In this document: positions 1 through 6,441 of the stretch, one piece after another
How positions within the stretch are numbered: position 1 is the stretch's first letter
How the letters are laid out: every line of letters begins with the position of its first letter
DNA from: JAXDBW01 sp034678405
GTDB lineage: Bacteria > Patescibacteriota > Patescibacteriia > UBA10025 > JAHIVO01
Reading direction: 5' to 3'
Assembly: GCA_034678405.1 (NCBI GenBank)
Contig: JAXDBW010000065.1
Coordinates: 1 to 11,615, forward strand
DNA length: 11,615 nucleotides
Position numbers and translations under genes: made by a program
The notes under the pieces: model-generated
Told to the model about the DNA's origin: nothing
Seen by the model: only the letters and a program-made list of their open reading frames with translations
Databases searched by the model: none

Positions 1-802
1 GGAGAAATATCGTCACCGCACCAATGACGAGGCAGGCACTGCCATAGAGCCATACTGCCCGCCGGCGCATGAGGCTCCACCCGCTCGCCATAGCGAGACC
101 GATAGCATTACCAATTAACCCAAACCCGAGAAACGGCAGAATAGGATTATTTTTATTGATCAGCTGGCTCACGAGCCAGACCAGGACTGGCTGACCGTCA
201 GCGGCATACCCCTCATACCAGGTGTAGAGCGGGACACGCAGGGCGCCGGCAATGACGATGAGGCTGCCGACGATGAGGAAGATACGGGACAGACGACGGA
301 GTGTCGTAGCCACGGGCCGCAGGAACCATACGAGCAGCCCGAGAAAAAATACATTCCACCCCAGCATGACCAGGGCGTCAACGTATACCAACCGCTCGAG
401 GGAGAATGCGGGGATAGTTCCTTCGTGCAGCAGGCCGCCCAGCAGCGAGTGGGTAAATGAACTAGTGTCAAAACTGACAAGGGCCGGTCCGAATATCATG
501 AAATAAACTGAGGCCAGGATGAGTACCAGGACGCCCTTCAGTATCATGTCGCGAGCCAGCGGGCGTGCATCCTGCCCTCGCGTCACGCGACGGTACAGCT
601 GGACCGCATAGGCGCTACCCGACACGAGAGCAAAGAGGCCGGCCCACATCAGGAGGAAGCCAATAATCGTCACGGTCAATGGCGGATTATCCATATCCAG
701 ACCGAAGAGGCCGCCGTACTGGTACAGCGCCGCGTGGAGGAAGACGACGCCAGCCAGACCGAGGCCGCGCAGGAGATCAAATGAGAGATACCGTGAAGAC
801 AT
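1..802 (-). CDS. Multi-span membrane acyltransferase (HGSNAT/DUF1624- or acyltransferase-3-like), 3' end beyond window
   Basis: The frame is open from an ATG at 802 to the left window edge, giving 267 codons with the C-terminus missing. The N-terminus reads RYLSFDLLRG followed by a hydrophobic stretch with His23. This resembles the opening of membrane acyltransferases of the heparan-alpha-glucosaminide N-acetyltransferase/DUF1624 type and of acyltransferase family 3, where a D-x-x-R-G motif precedes a conserved His in the first span. About seven hydrophobic spans are visible (roughly 13-28, 42-66, 87-108, 140-162, 172-190, 221-238, 249-267). Family members move acyl groups from a cytoplasmic donor to sugars or lipids at the membrane; the substrate here is unknown. 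The gene starts 15 bases after the stop of the adenylate-forming enzyme gene, so the two are probably one operon. No Shine-Dalgarno is visible. Membrane nature is firm, the exact family moderate. Confidence 0.75.
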   Translation of the reverse strand, partial: MSSRYLSFDLLRGLGLAGVVFLHAALYQYGGLFGLDMDNPPLTVTIIGFLLMWAGLFALVSGSAYAVQLYRRVTRGQDARPLARDMILKGVLVLILASVYFMIFGPALVSFDTSSFTHSLLGGLLHEGTIPAFSLERLVYVDALVMLGWNVFFLGLLVWFLRPVATTLRRLSRIFLIVGSLIVIAGALRVPLYTWYEGYAADGQPVLVWLVSQLINKNNPILPFLGFGLIGNAIGLAMASGWSLMRRRAVWLYGSACLVIGAVTIFL

Positions 803-817
803 AGGGTATGTGTTTAG

Positions 818-2179
818 TTATTGGGTCGGATCGGCAAACGCCCGGTGGATCCGGATGAGCTTGCCAGAATTTTTATTTGGTTCGGGTGGCTGCCATTCGA
901 TCGTGACGGCCGGTGGCACGCAGTCTAGTTTTTCGAAAACATCCCGTATCCGCTGCGTCACGGCATCAGCGACCGTCTGGTCGAGTGCGGGCATCAGTCG
1001 GATGGTCATTTCGTCCGGGCTCTCTTGGATAACCTGGTATGATTCGATACGATCACTCGCGCTGATAATGGCCCGACGGATAAAGTCGGGGAAAATAGGA
1101 TGCCACGTTCTATTGTGCGTCCGTGCCCAGAGTAAGTCATCGCCTCGCCCCTGGATTTGGCTGATGACGCGAAATGCTGATCCGCAGGCACACCGGTCCG
1201 GGCTGATAGTGATAATATCGTTTAATGCATAGCGAATGATAGGGACTGATGTCTTGTGCAGGTCGGTCACCAGCATCTGCCGACAGGGCTGCCCGGCCGG
1301 CGTCGGCGAACCATCCCGATCCAGCGTTTCGACGGCGACGAGATCTTCATTGATATGCAGCGACCCCTGCGCACACGACATACCGATAGCCCCCTCAGTG
1401 GCTTTGTATATTTCATGCACCTCCGCACCAAAGGTATCGCGGAGGACCTTCCGGTCCTCTGGAGTGAGCACTTCGGCATATGAGATGAGCCGTTTCGGGG
1501 TGGTGGTGAGCCGGCCCTCGCGACGCTGCCGCGCCAGTTGGAGGAGCAGCGAGGCTGGTCCGGAAATAACGTTTGGCTGGATCCGCTGTACCTGGCTGAC
1601 GATAGCATCCATCGGCTGCAGCTGATCGACATAGGTGAGACGATGGCCAAACCGATTGAGCGAAAAAGCCGGGGTGGATACCCGCAGGATAAAGGCCAGA
1701 TTGAGTTTCTCACCGGGGATAAAGGGAAAGCGTGCCAGAAAAGCCGTGCGCAGGTATCGCTCCTCACGGGGGGTGGTGATCTCCACGCCGCGGTTGCCGC
1801 TGGTACCGGACGACATACCGATGTTCAGCCCCTGGTAGCGGCGTGAAAAATCGCGTGTCTGCTCTACCTCGAGGCAGAAATCAAAAATCTCCTTCCGAGT
1901 CAGTCCGAGAGTATTTGCTCGAGTCAGATTGTCCATCAGCCGCTGCTTATCGGTGATGGGCAGCTCCGTCAGCACAGTCGTATCGATGTCACGATAGAGG
2001 TCATGGTACCACGGCGCATACTTCCGGGCGTAGCGGACGATGCGCTGGATCTGCTGCTGCTGGTAGTGTGTGATGTCAGCCGGTGTCCACTGATGCAGCC
2101 GCCTCCGTACCAAAAGGTACCATACCGGAAGGAGTACTGTATCGGGATCGGTGCGCCATACCCCATAGTTCATGTTCAT
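818..2179 (-). CDS. PaaK/CapK-like adenylate-forming enzyme (phenylacetate-CoA ligase / F390-synthetase type)
   Basis: This 453-residue protein has the layout of PaaK-type members of the ANL (acyl-CoA synthetase) superfamily. The phosphate-binding loop SSGTSGNRG lies at 123-131, the YKATEG motif at 258-263 (YxxTEG), IIRYALND at 314-321 (usual RYxxxD), a Cys pair C330/C332 before a Gly, a GRGDD hinge at 344-348, and NSGKLIRI near the end with Lys440 as candidate C-terminal lysine. Such enzymes activate a carboxylate with ATP to an acyl-adenylate, and many transfer it to CoA; CapK relatives occur in surface polysaccharide loci. The substrate cannot be read from sequence. The first of two close ATGs (2179 and 2173) is preferred because GAGG lies five bases upstream of it. 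The neighbouring membrane acyltransferase suggests activation followed by transfer of an acyl group, which is an inference. Confidence 0.85.
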   Translation of the reverse strand: MNMNYGVWRTDPDTVLLPVWYLLVRRRLHQWTPADITHYQQQQIQRIVRYARKYAPWYHDLYRDIDTTVLTELPITDKQRLMDNLTRANTLGLTRKEIFDFCLEVEQTRDFSRRYQGLNIGMSSGTSGNRGVEITTPREERYLRTAFLARFPFIPGEKLNLAFILRVSTPAFSLNRFGHRLTYVDQLQPMDAIVSQVQRIQPNVISGPASLLLQLARQRREGRLTTTPKRLISYAEVLTPEDRKVLRDTFGAEVHEIYKATEGAIGMSCAQGSLHINEDLVAVETLDRDGSPTPAGQPCRQMLVTDLHKTSVPIIRYALNDIITISPDRCACGSAFRVISQIQGRGDDLLWARTHNRTWHPIFPDFIRRAIISASDRIESYQVIQESPDEMTIRLMPALDQTVADAVTQRIRDVFEKLDCVPPAVTIEWQPPEPNKNSGKLIRIHRAFADPTQ

Positions 2180-2213
2180 ATTGTCCTCTATTTGTATTAA
2201 AAAATCAACTGGA

Positions 2214-2242
2214 TTGACTACCTACAGTACGTGCACTACAAT
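2214..2242 (+). promoter_or_regulatory. Sigma70-type promoter for the ncRNA candidate
   Basis: TTGACT (2214-2219) and TACAAT (2237-2242) are separated by exactly 17 bases, close to the sigma70 consensus. The start is expected near 2249-2250. No coding region with a ribosome binding site follows before the terminator at 2522-2556, so the promoter appears to serve the structured RNA. Confidence 0.75.
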
Positions 2243-2248
2243 ACACCT

Positions 2249-2556
2249 CGTCCTTTGTCATGTCTATGAAGTACTAATACTCAGGTGTGGGCTGAGCGTT
2301 TTTCCTCTCTGGCGAATAGCCCGAGTGGCCACATGGGTGCCAGCAAAGCTCCTGCGCTACGGCAACGGAGACTCCGTCCACTAAAGACTAGTCACTGACG
2401 GATAGCCCACGTCCGTCATCCTTTCTCCATGATACGTCATGGCTTCTATGAATGGCTGTCAGTAGTGACAGCCAGGAGTGAATTCCTCGCCTGAGGGGTC
2501 TGGCTGGCCATCGATATGACACCCCGGTGCATTATGTGTGCATCGGGGATTTTTTT
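2249..2556 (+). ncRNA. Structured non-coding RNA candidate, family not recognised
   Basis: A 305-310-base unit is bounded by a near-consensus promoter (2214-2242) and an intrinsic terminator (2522-2556). Its ends pair: 2256-2268 with 2509-2521, 12 pairs with one internal mismatch and one G-U. Local stems inside are 2280-2284/2292-2296, 2365-2369/2373-2377, 2396-2402/2412-2418, 2427-2432/2437-2442 with a TACG loop, 2453-2461/2466-2474 (nine perfect pairs, GTAG loop) and 2485-2488/2493-2496. The loops at 2286-2291 and 2406-2411 are complementary over six positions. No ORF with a credible start lies inside. I looked for hallmarks of RNase P RNA, tmRNA, SRP RNA, 6S RNA and common riboswitches and saw none. 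Both flanking genes are on the minus strand, so it is not an mRNA leader. A very divergent member of a known class remains possible. Confidence 0.7.
2522..2556 (+). terminator. Intrinsic terminator of the ncRNA candidate
   Basis: A 10-bp stem, 2522-2531 with 2539-2548 (one G-U pair), with a 7-base loop is followed by A and seven T (2550-2556). On the minus strand no T-tract follows the stem, so it acts for plus-strand transcription only. Confidence 0.85.
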
Positions 2557-2575
2557 GTAACCAACTGAAGAGTTC

Positions 2576-2830
2576 TTACTTACCCGACGCCTTTCGAATG
2601 AGTGCCAATTTCTCTCTCCGCGTCAGCTGCTTCACTCGCGCTTCGGCTCGTTGGGCGGAGGCGCGATTGCGACACCGCCGGCTGTATACCAGCCGGACAG
2701 GCCGGCGGACTTGGGTATATTTAGCACCGGTCATGGCGCCGTTATGTTCGGCGATGCGCCGCTCCAGGTCACGCGCGATCCCGGTATAGAGTGTCCCGTC
2801 CGCGCATCGGACAATATAGAGATAATACAT
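2576..2830 (-). CDS. GIY-YIG domain protein (UPF0213/YhbQ-like)
   Basis: This 84-residue protein is a single GIY-YIG nuclease fold. YYLYIVRC at 2-9 and LYTGIAR at 14-20 form the two halves of the GIY-YIG signature, followed by LERRIAEHN at 22-30, KYT near 38 and RAEARVKQLTRREK at 61-74, whose Glu63 sits where the family keeps its metal-binding Glu. Family members of this size (YhbQ/UPF0213) are widespread in bacteria, and their role is poorly defined; DNA nicking or repair functions have been proposed. The length is normal for the short UPF0213 class. It stands alone between the ncRNA unit downstream and a palindrome upstream (2842-2870) that carries an extended -10 element. The family call is firm, the function open. 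Confidence 0.9.
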   Translation of the reverse strand: MYYLYIVRCADGTLYTGIARDLERRIAEHNGAMTGAKYTQVRRPVRLVYSRRCRNRASAQRAEARVKQLTRREKLALIRKASGK

Positions 2831-2841
2831 AATGACTATCG

Positions 2842-2870
2842 CTGGTATACTAGGTTATTCAGTATACCAG
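2842..2870. repeat. Perfect 10-bp palindrome with TATACT in both arms, possible operator/promoter
   Basis: CTGGTATACT (2842-2851) and its exact reverse complement (2861-2870) flank a 9-base spacer. No T-tract follows on either strand, so it is not a typical terminator. Each arm contains TGGTATACT, an extended -10 motif; the minus-strand copy lies about 31 bases upstream of the GIY-YIG start. It could be an operator over the promoter of that gene, or an mRNA 3' hairpin for the upstream small membrane protein. Confidence 0.55.
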
Positions 2871-2899
2871 AAATGCCATAATAAATACGATCCAGCGGA

Positions 2900-3091
2900 T
2901 CACTCTTTCCGATCCGGTGAGTGGCCAATGATATAGGCAATGACGAAAATGACAATCCCCACTCCGGTGGCAATGACCAAACCACGGATATAGTGATCAC
3001 CACCGTCGGAAGCGCCCGTCTGGGCGTAGGCGGGAGATATGCAAAACAGCACCGCTACAGCCATACTTGCTGCACCCAATGCCTTGCTCAT
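2900..3091 (-). CDS. Small membrane protein with signal peptide, hypothetical
   Basis: This 63-residue protein has a clear N-terminal signal sequence (hydrophobic 8-19, cleavage likely after SPAYA at residue 23), a short polar stretch, a second hydrophobic span at about 35-56 and a charged tail HSPDRKE. After cleavage it would be a single-span protein of about 40 residues with a short extracytoplasmic N-terminus. I do not recognise a family. Start ATG at 3091 has no Shine-Dalgarno. A possible -10 (TATACT, minus strand, 3150-3145) lies upstream but its -35 is weak. It is followed after 69 bases by the GIY-YIG gene, with the palindrome at 2842-2870 between. The signal peptide makes a real gene likely despite its size. 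Confidence 0.65.
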   Translation of the reverse strand: MSKALGAASMAVAVLFCISPAYAQTGASDGGDHYIRGLVIATGVGIVIFVIAYIIGHSPDRKE

Positions 3092-3191
3092 ACTGGTACG
3101 CGAGTAGTTGGTTAATAATTATCCACACATACCTACTAGCTATCAGTATACGCTTTCCCTAGGAATAATACAGATGGGGCGCCGGCACCCC

Positions 3192-3259
3192 TTGACAAAA
3201 CGCCCACCATCTGGTAGCCTTATCTGTTTCATTGACACAAAAACGAAACATAATACTGT
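3192..3259 (+). promoter_or_regulatory. Tandem promoter region of the two-span membrane protein gene
   Basis: A perfect TTGACA (3192-3197) is followed after 17 bases by TAGCCT (3215-3220), preceded by TGG as an extended -10. A second perfect TTGACA (3232-3237) stands 16 bases before TACTGT (3254-3259). The two -35 boxes are 40 bases apart. Either could start the message for the ATG at 3295. Confidence 0.6.
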
Positions 3260-3294
3260 TCTATCCACATACGCAAATCTCTAGGAGGAACCTC

Positions 3295-3837
3295 ATGAGC
3301 AACGCGAGATTTCTGGGAGCCGTTCTGGGCACCATCGCCACCATCGCCTTCGTCTTGGCCATCATCATGTCGGTAGTGTGGTGGTACGACTTCAGCGGCG
3401 ATATCGAAGACTACTTGAAATTGGCCGGCGACGCGCCGACGGTAGAAAAAGCCAATGAGTTTCTGGCAACTGCCGTGTCAAACATCGAACGGCATAGGCT
3501 AACCAGCGGAAACTCGGCATTTTTCTTCCACAAACCAGATGCGGACATCGGTATCTGGTATGGCAACATCAAGGGCGCCCTGGAAACGACCGACAGCCTG
3601 CTCCAACGGCATCGAGACGATCCGTCTATGAATCCGCAGCTGAAGCAGCTGGAACGTGATAACGCGCTGATGAAAATTCGAGAAGTGGTCCTGGATGGAG
3701 GATCCTATGTCACCACCCCGACGAATATCAGCTGGTTCCCATACCAATGGGCCATCCTGCTCTGGTATCTGGTCTCGGGGATACTCGCAGTCGTCGGTTG
3801 GGCGATGTTTGGTCTCAACCCGAGATACCGATACTAA
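3295..3837 (+). CDS. Two-span membrane protein, hypothetical
   Basis: The start is set at ATG 3295 because AGGAGG lies at 3283-3288, seven bases upstream; an in-frame ATG at 3232 overlaps the second TTGACA box and lacks a ribosome site. The 180-residue product has a hydrophobic span at about 7-30, a polar domain of about 120 residues rich in predicted helix (including EKANEFLATAVSNIERH at 51-67 and LKQLERDNALMKIREVV at 116-132), and a second span at about 152-173 ending in an arginine- and tyrosine-rich tail. Both ends are probably on the same side of the membrane. I do not recognise the family. The gene is monocistronic: tandem promoter upstream and a bidirectional terminator at 3872-3903 shared with the convergent cupin gene. 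Confidence 0.8.
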   Translation: MSNARFLGAVLGTIATIAFVLAIIMSVVWWYDFSGDIEDYLKLAGDAPTVEKANEFLATAVSNIERHRLTSGNSAFFFHKPDADIGIWYGNIKGALETTDSLLQRHRDDPSMNPQLKQLERDNALMKIREVVLDGGSYVTTPTNISWFPYQWAILLWYLVSGILAVVGWAMFGLNPRYRY

Positions 3838-3871
3838 TAGCACCCTGCAGATATCAGCAGGTAAAAAAATT

Positions 3872-3903
3872 CAGGCACGTCTATCGAGACGCGCCTGTTT
3901 TTT
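3872..3903. terminator. Bidirectional intrinsic terminator
   Basis: CAGGCACGTCT (3872-3882) pairs with AGACGCGCCTG (3887-3897) with one A-C mismatch and an ATCG loop. A T-run follows on the plus strand (3898-3903), and a minus-strand T-run lies on the other side (3869-3862). It sits between two convergent genes and can end both. Confidence 0.85.
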
Positions 3904-3935
3904 ATGAATACATATCAGCCTGCCGGTCAGACAGG

Positions 3936-4334
3936 TTACTCCGTCGTCACGCCATCAAATTCCGCTTCATTGGTCTCAGCCTCAGCCTTGGTCTCGCGGA
4001 CAATGCCATCCTTATGATGTGCGGGTGAATAGATGGTATAGAGCTTCAGCATGTCGTCCTCTGAGGTATTGATCACATTATGCTCAGCCCCGGCCGGGAC
4101 GACGATCGCACTACCGTCAGTGACGGCATATTCATTACCATCAATGATGACCTTCCCCCGGCCAGCTTCAAATCGGAAAAATTGGTCGTTGTCTTCGTGT
4201 ACTTCCATGCCGATGTCTTCACCAGGCTGGAGCGCCATCAGCACCAGCTGACTATGCTTCGCGGTATAGAGCACCTTGCGGAAATGTTCGTTTGTGAGGG
4301 TTGCCTCCTCGATGTTTTGATGAAATCCCTTCAT
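3936..4334 (-). CDS. Cupin domain protein
   Basis: This 132-residue single-domain beta-barrel protein is of the cupin_2 type. Motif 1 is seen in PGEDIGMEVHEDNDQFF (37-53) with His46, Gln51 and Glu56, ending in the AGRGKVIIDG hairpin (57-66). Motif 2 is VVPAGAEHNVIN (78-89) with His85. The usual HxH pair of motif 1 is only partly kept: His46 is followed at the usual second His region by acidic residues and Gln51, so metal binding may differ from classical cupins. Closely similar short cupins with VLYTAKHSQLVLM near the N-terminus are common in Patescibacteria and often labelled mannose-6-phosphate isomerase-like, without proof of activity. The acidic C-terminal tail (111-132) is probably disordered. 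It follows the four-span membrane protein gene by 34 bases and ends at the shared terminator 3872-3903. Confidence 0.9.
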   Translation of the reverse strand: MKGFHQNIEEATLTNEHFRKVLYTAKHSQLVLMALQPGEDIGMEVHEDNDQFFRFEAGRGKVIIDGNEYAVTDGSAIVVPAGAEHNVINTSEDDMLKLYTIYSPAHHKDGIVRETKAEAETNEAEFDGVTTE

Positions 4335-4368
4335 ATTAATTTATCCGAGTTAATAAATAATATATACA

Positions 4369-4899
4369 CTAAATGGATCGTCCCAGCAGGATGAGGAAAA
4401 TGATTGAGCCAAGGAATGCAATGCCCAGGGCTACTTCCCAGCGTGTCATCTTTTTTTGTAATGCAGCGAGTGGCTGCGCATAATCAGAATCAATACCATA
4501 TCGCTCGTGATATGCGGTCGCGATCCCGGCATGGTCATGATCGAAATGGTGCAGCCTGCTACGGGCCTGGGATTGGAGAAACATGCCGACGAATATCAGG
4601 ATGATCCCACTCCAAAAAGCCATCAAACGACCAGTCGATGGCGAAAAAAACAACAATGAAATTATTATGAGCATCCCGGCAAGCCAGAACAAACCAACAC
4701 GAGAGCGTCGTTTTACCAGTCGTTCCCGCTCCTGTTGGTCGGGAGTCACCACTCCGGCAGCAGCAGGGTGCTGGCGACGGAGCGTACGCATACGCAATGC
4801 GAGGCGGATAGTCAGTCCAGCCGCAACTACTGACAACAGCAATCCGCAACCGGCGAGAATACTATAGATGATTTGGATAGTGCTCAATTCATTCCCCAT
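4369..4899 (-). CDS. Four-span membrane protein, hypothetical
   Basis: This 176-residue protein has hydrophobic spans at about 8-33, 67-86, 92-110 and 154-173, basic loops after the first span (RMRTLRRQ, 37-43, and KRRSR, 63-67), and a His/Asp-rich loop HHFDHDH at 117-123 that might bind metal. The distribution of positive charge puts the first long loop in the cytoplasm. I do not recognise a family. The ATG at 4899 has no strong Shine-Dalgarno, and no convincing minus-strand promoter is visible upstream. The cupin gene follows on the same strand after 34 bases without a terminator between them, so the two may be co-transcribed. Confidence 0.75.
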   Translation of the reverse strand: MGNELSTIQIIYSILAGCGLLLSVVAAGLTIRLALRMRTLRRQHPAAAGVVTPDQQERERLVKRRSRVGLFWLAGMLIIISLLFFSPSTGRLMAFWSGIILIFVGMFLQSQARSRLHHFDHDHAGIATAYHERYGIDSDYAQPLAALQKKMTRWEVALGIAFLGSIIFLILLGRSI

Positions 4900-4961
4900 A
4901 TGTATGTATCTTCACTTATTTCAGAAAAAAAGACAACCCCGGCAGTCAGTCAGTACTCATA

Positions 4962-4990
4962 TTGACATGACTATGCTACGGTGCTATACT
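4962..4990 (+). promoter_or_regulatory. Near-consensus extended -10 promoter
   Basis: TTGACA (4962-4967), a 17-base spacer, and TATACT (4985-4990) preceded by TGC at 4982-4984 as an extended -10. This is one of the strongest promoters in the window and serves the 106-residue gene, with a start expected near 4997 and a leader of about 50 bases. Confidence 0.85.
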
Positions 4991-5047
4991 CGGTTGTCTG
5001 CTATTTCGCATACATATAAAAACGCACATACCCGATAAGGAGTACTC

Positions 5048-5368
5048 ATGTCGAAAAAACCATCCAAGAGTACGGTCACACACCACATCGCAGCAAGTCT
5101 CGGACAAATCCTGCAACACCAGTCACCTGATGCCAATGCCGAAGCGCTGCGCCTGATCGAACGGATCAGCCGGAAACTTCCCGAGATCAAGGATGCGATT
5201 GAGGAAATGATCACCGCACTTCCCGAACCGGTCCGCCAGACAATCGAACCACTGTGTCGGTCCCTCTGGTCGCTCAATCTCGAGCCAGCCATCTCGGCCG
5301 ATGCGCTGCGGGCCCGAGTCCGCAGCTGGAATGTCTGCACCGGACAGTTCGTCCCGCGTCAGCGGTAA
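5048..5368 (+). CDS. 106-residue soluble protein, hypothetical
   Basis: The start at ATG 5048 is supported by AAGGAG at 5036-5041. The product is small, helical in appearance and without signal peptide or membrane span: a basic N-terminus (SKKPSKST), a long amphipathic region with heptad-like spacing (about 31-58, EALRLIERISRKLPEIKDAI), a PEPVRQTIEPLC stretch (59-70) and an arginine-rich end. Cysteines are at 70 and 97. I do not recognise a domain. The gene is a complete single unit: near-consensus promoter at 4962-4990 and a strong terminator at 5393-5432. That, plus the good ribosome site, suggests high expression. A small nucleoid-, RNA- or protein-binding role is possible, but nothing in the sequence proves it. 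Confidence 0.75.
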   Translation: MSKKPSKSTVTHHIAASLGQILQHQSPDANAEALRLIERISRKLPEIKDAIEEMITALPEPVRQTIEPLCRSLWSLNLEPAISADALRARVRSWNVCTGQFVPRQR

Positions 5369-5392
5369 TATCTACCGATCGACGCACGACGG

Positions 5393-5432
5393 TTCCCCGA
5401 CACTACACTCAACAGTGCCGGGGAATTTTATT
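5393..5432 (+). terminator. Intrinsic terminator of the 106-residue gene
   Basis: TTCCCCG (5393-5399) pairs with CGGGGAA (5419-5425); after one A-C mismatch, CACT (5401-5404) pairs with AGTG (5414-5417). The stem is followed by TTTTATT (5426-5432). Confidence 0.85.
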
Positions 5433-5453
5433 ATCCGAGCAGCCCCTTTTCAC

Positions 5454-5483
5454 CTGACTGTCAGAGTGGTAAGCTAATCTAAT
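5454..5483 (+). promoter_or_regulatory. Weak candidate promoter with overlapping dyad upstream of the secreted protein gene
   Basis: CTGACT (5454-5459) stands 18 bases before TCTAAT (5478-5483); an alternative -10 is TAATCT (5475-5480). The -35 box overlaps the perfect dyad CTGAC-T-GTCAG (5454-5464). Consensus match is modest compared with the other promoters in this window. Confidence 0.35.
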
Positions 5484-5512
5484 ACACTCACATAAGAAAG
5501 GGGGTGAACTAT

Positions 5513-6391
5513 ATGAAAAAAGCTATGATATACTCCATCACGGCCATTTTGGTATGCGTTTTTGGTTTCTACCTATCCGTCCAGGCTGACGCTGCCGACA
5601 GTATGATTACTTCTCCAGAAGCCGACCAGTGGGTGGTTAGCAATCTCTCCCTGGCCGCAACCTATGCTGACTATGATCTAGATTTCGATCCGGTCTCATG
5701 GGCTGTTCGCTACGACACTTGTGCCGCAAGTACCAATACGGTCATGGGTAATGTCGACGGATACAGCGACCCATACACCTGGGATGGCGCGAGTTTTTCT
5801 GCTATGGCCGACGTCAGCAGCTGGCCGACCGGTCACTACTGTTTCGTCTTCAATCCGCAGGAAGACACCGGTGCCAGTGACGTCCGGCTGACCCAGTGGT
5901 TCTACGTCGTCGATGGCGTAGTCAATGGCGGCGGGCACCTACTCAATGAAACGGGTAAACGTAAAGACTGGTCCGATGTCAGCTTTGGCGGTGCCATAGC
6001 CGACATGGGTAACCATACATACATGGGCGATTGGGAAATAAATTTCCACAATGTGAATCATGATGTGTTTGACAAGACTGCGTTCCACGGTTCAGATGTG
6101 CATGCGCTTAATGTATATAACGGCGACTCAGATACCTGTGACTATGCCATAAACTTCACCATATATGGCGAATGGAATGGCATGCCCGGCTACTATGTGA
6201 TCTTCCGGGCGGGAGATGACGGCTCACCAAATGTCGGAGATACCGCTCGTGTCACACTGTACGAACCGGGTGGAGCAGTTGTGTACGACACCACCTATGG
6301 ATTCGCCCATGAATTCCCCGATGAAAGTTCATGTGTGGGTACCGCTCGCACTGGACTCGACACTGGAAATATCACTATCGACTTCGAGTAA
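5513..6391 (+). CDS. Secreted two-domain beta-rich protein, hypothetical
   Basis: ATG 5513 is chosen because the Shine-Dalgarno AGGGGG (5499-5504) sits at normal spacing; a GTG at 5504 overlaps that site and is less likely. The 292-residue product has a signal peptide (hydrophobic 7-23, likely cleavage after QADA, residue 27). Residues about 32-135 form an Ig-like or bacterial beta-sandwich repeat with the pattern ITSP...WAVRYDTC...GNVDG...HYCFVFNP, with Cys70 and Cys110 placed to form a disulfide. Residues about 137-292 form a second domain beginning NGGGHLL and containing GEWNGMPGYY (219-228), DDGSPNVGD (235-243), GAVVYDT (254-260) and TGNITI (284-289). This resembles the C-terminal domains in bacterial secreted proteins that end in a GGNIxIH pattern; Cys209 and Cys274 may pair. 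It is likely exported as a surface or secreted protein, its ligand unknown. Own terminator at 6402-6432. Confidence 0.85.
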   Translation: MKKAMIYSITAILVCVFGFYLSVQADAADSMITSPEADQWVVSNLSLAATYADYDLDFDPVSWAVRYDTCAASTNTVMGNVDGYSDPYTWDGASFSAMADVSSWPTGHYCFVFNPQEDTGASDVRLTQWFYVVDGVVNGGGHLLNETGKRKDWSDVSFGGAIADMGNHTYMGDWEINFHNVNHDVFDKTAFHGSDVHALNVYNGDSDTCDYAINFTIYGEWNGMPGYYVIFRAGDDGSPNVGDTARVTLYEPGGAVVYDTTYGFAHEFPDESSCVGTARTGLDTGNITIDFE

Positions 6392-6401
6392 ACACGCAAA
6401 G

Positions 6402-6432
6402 ACAGCTTAGCATATACAGCTAGGCTGTTTTT
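6402..6432 (+). terminator. Intrinsic terminator of the secreted protein gene
   Basis: ACAGCTTAGC (6402-6411) pairs with GCTAGGCTGT (6419-6428), ten pairs including one T-G, with a 7-base loop and a following T-run (6428-6432). Confidence 0.85.
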
Positions 6433-6441
6433 GTATTCTAG

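Noticed and set aside
169..506. Short frames on both strands near the left edge
   Set aside because: They are shadows of the truncated membrane acyltransferase, which is open from 802 to the edge in another frame.
2172..2384. A 70-codon plus-strand frame over the RNA candidate
   Set aside because: Its ATG lies upstream of the promoter at 2214-2242 and it has no ribosome site; the translation looks random.
3844..3861. CCTGC/GCAGG hairpin after the two-span membrane protein gene
   Set aside because: The stem is only five pairs with no T-run; the terminator at 3872-3903 explains the end of this gene better.
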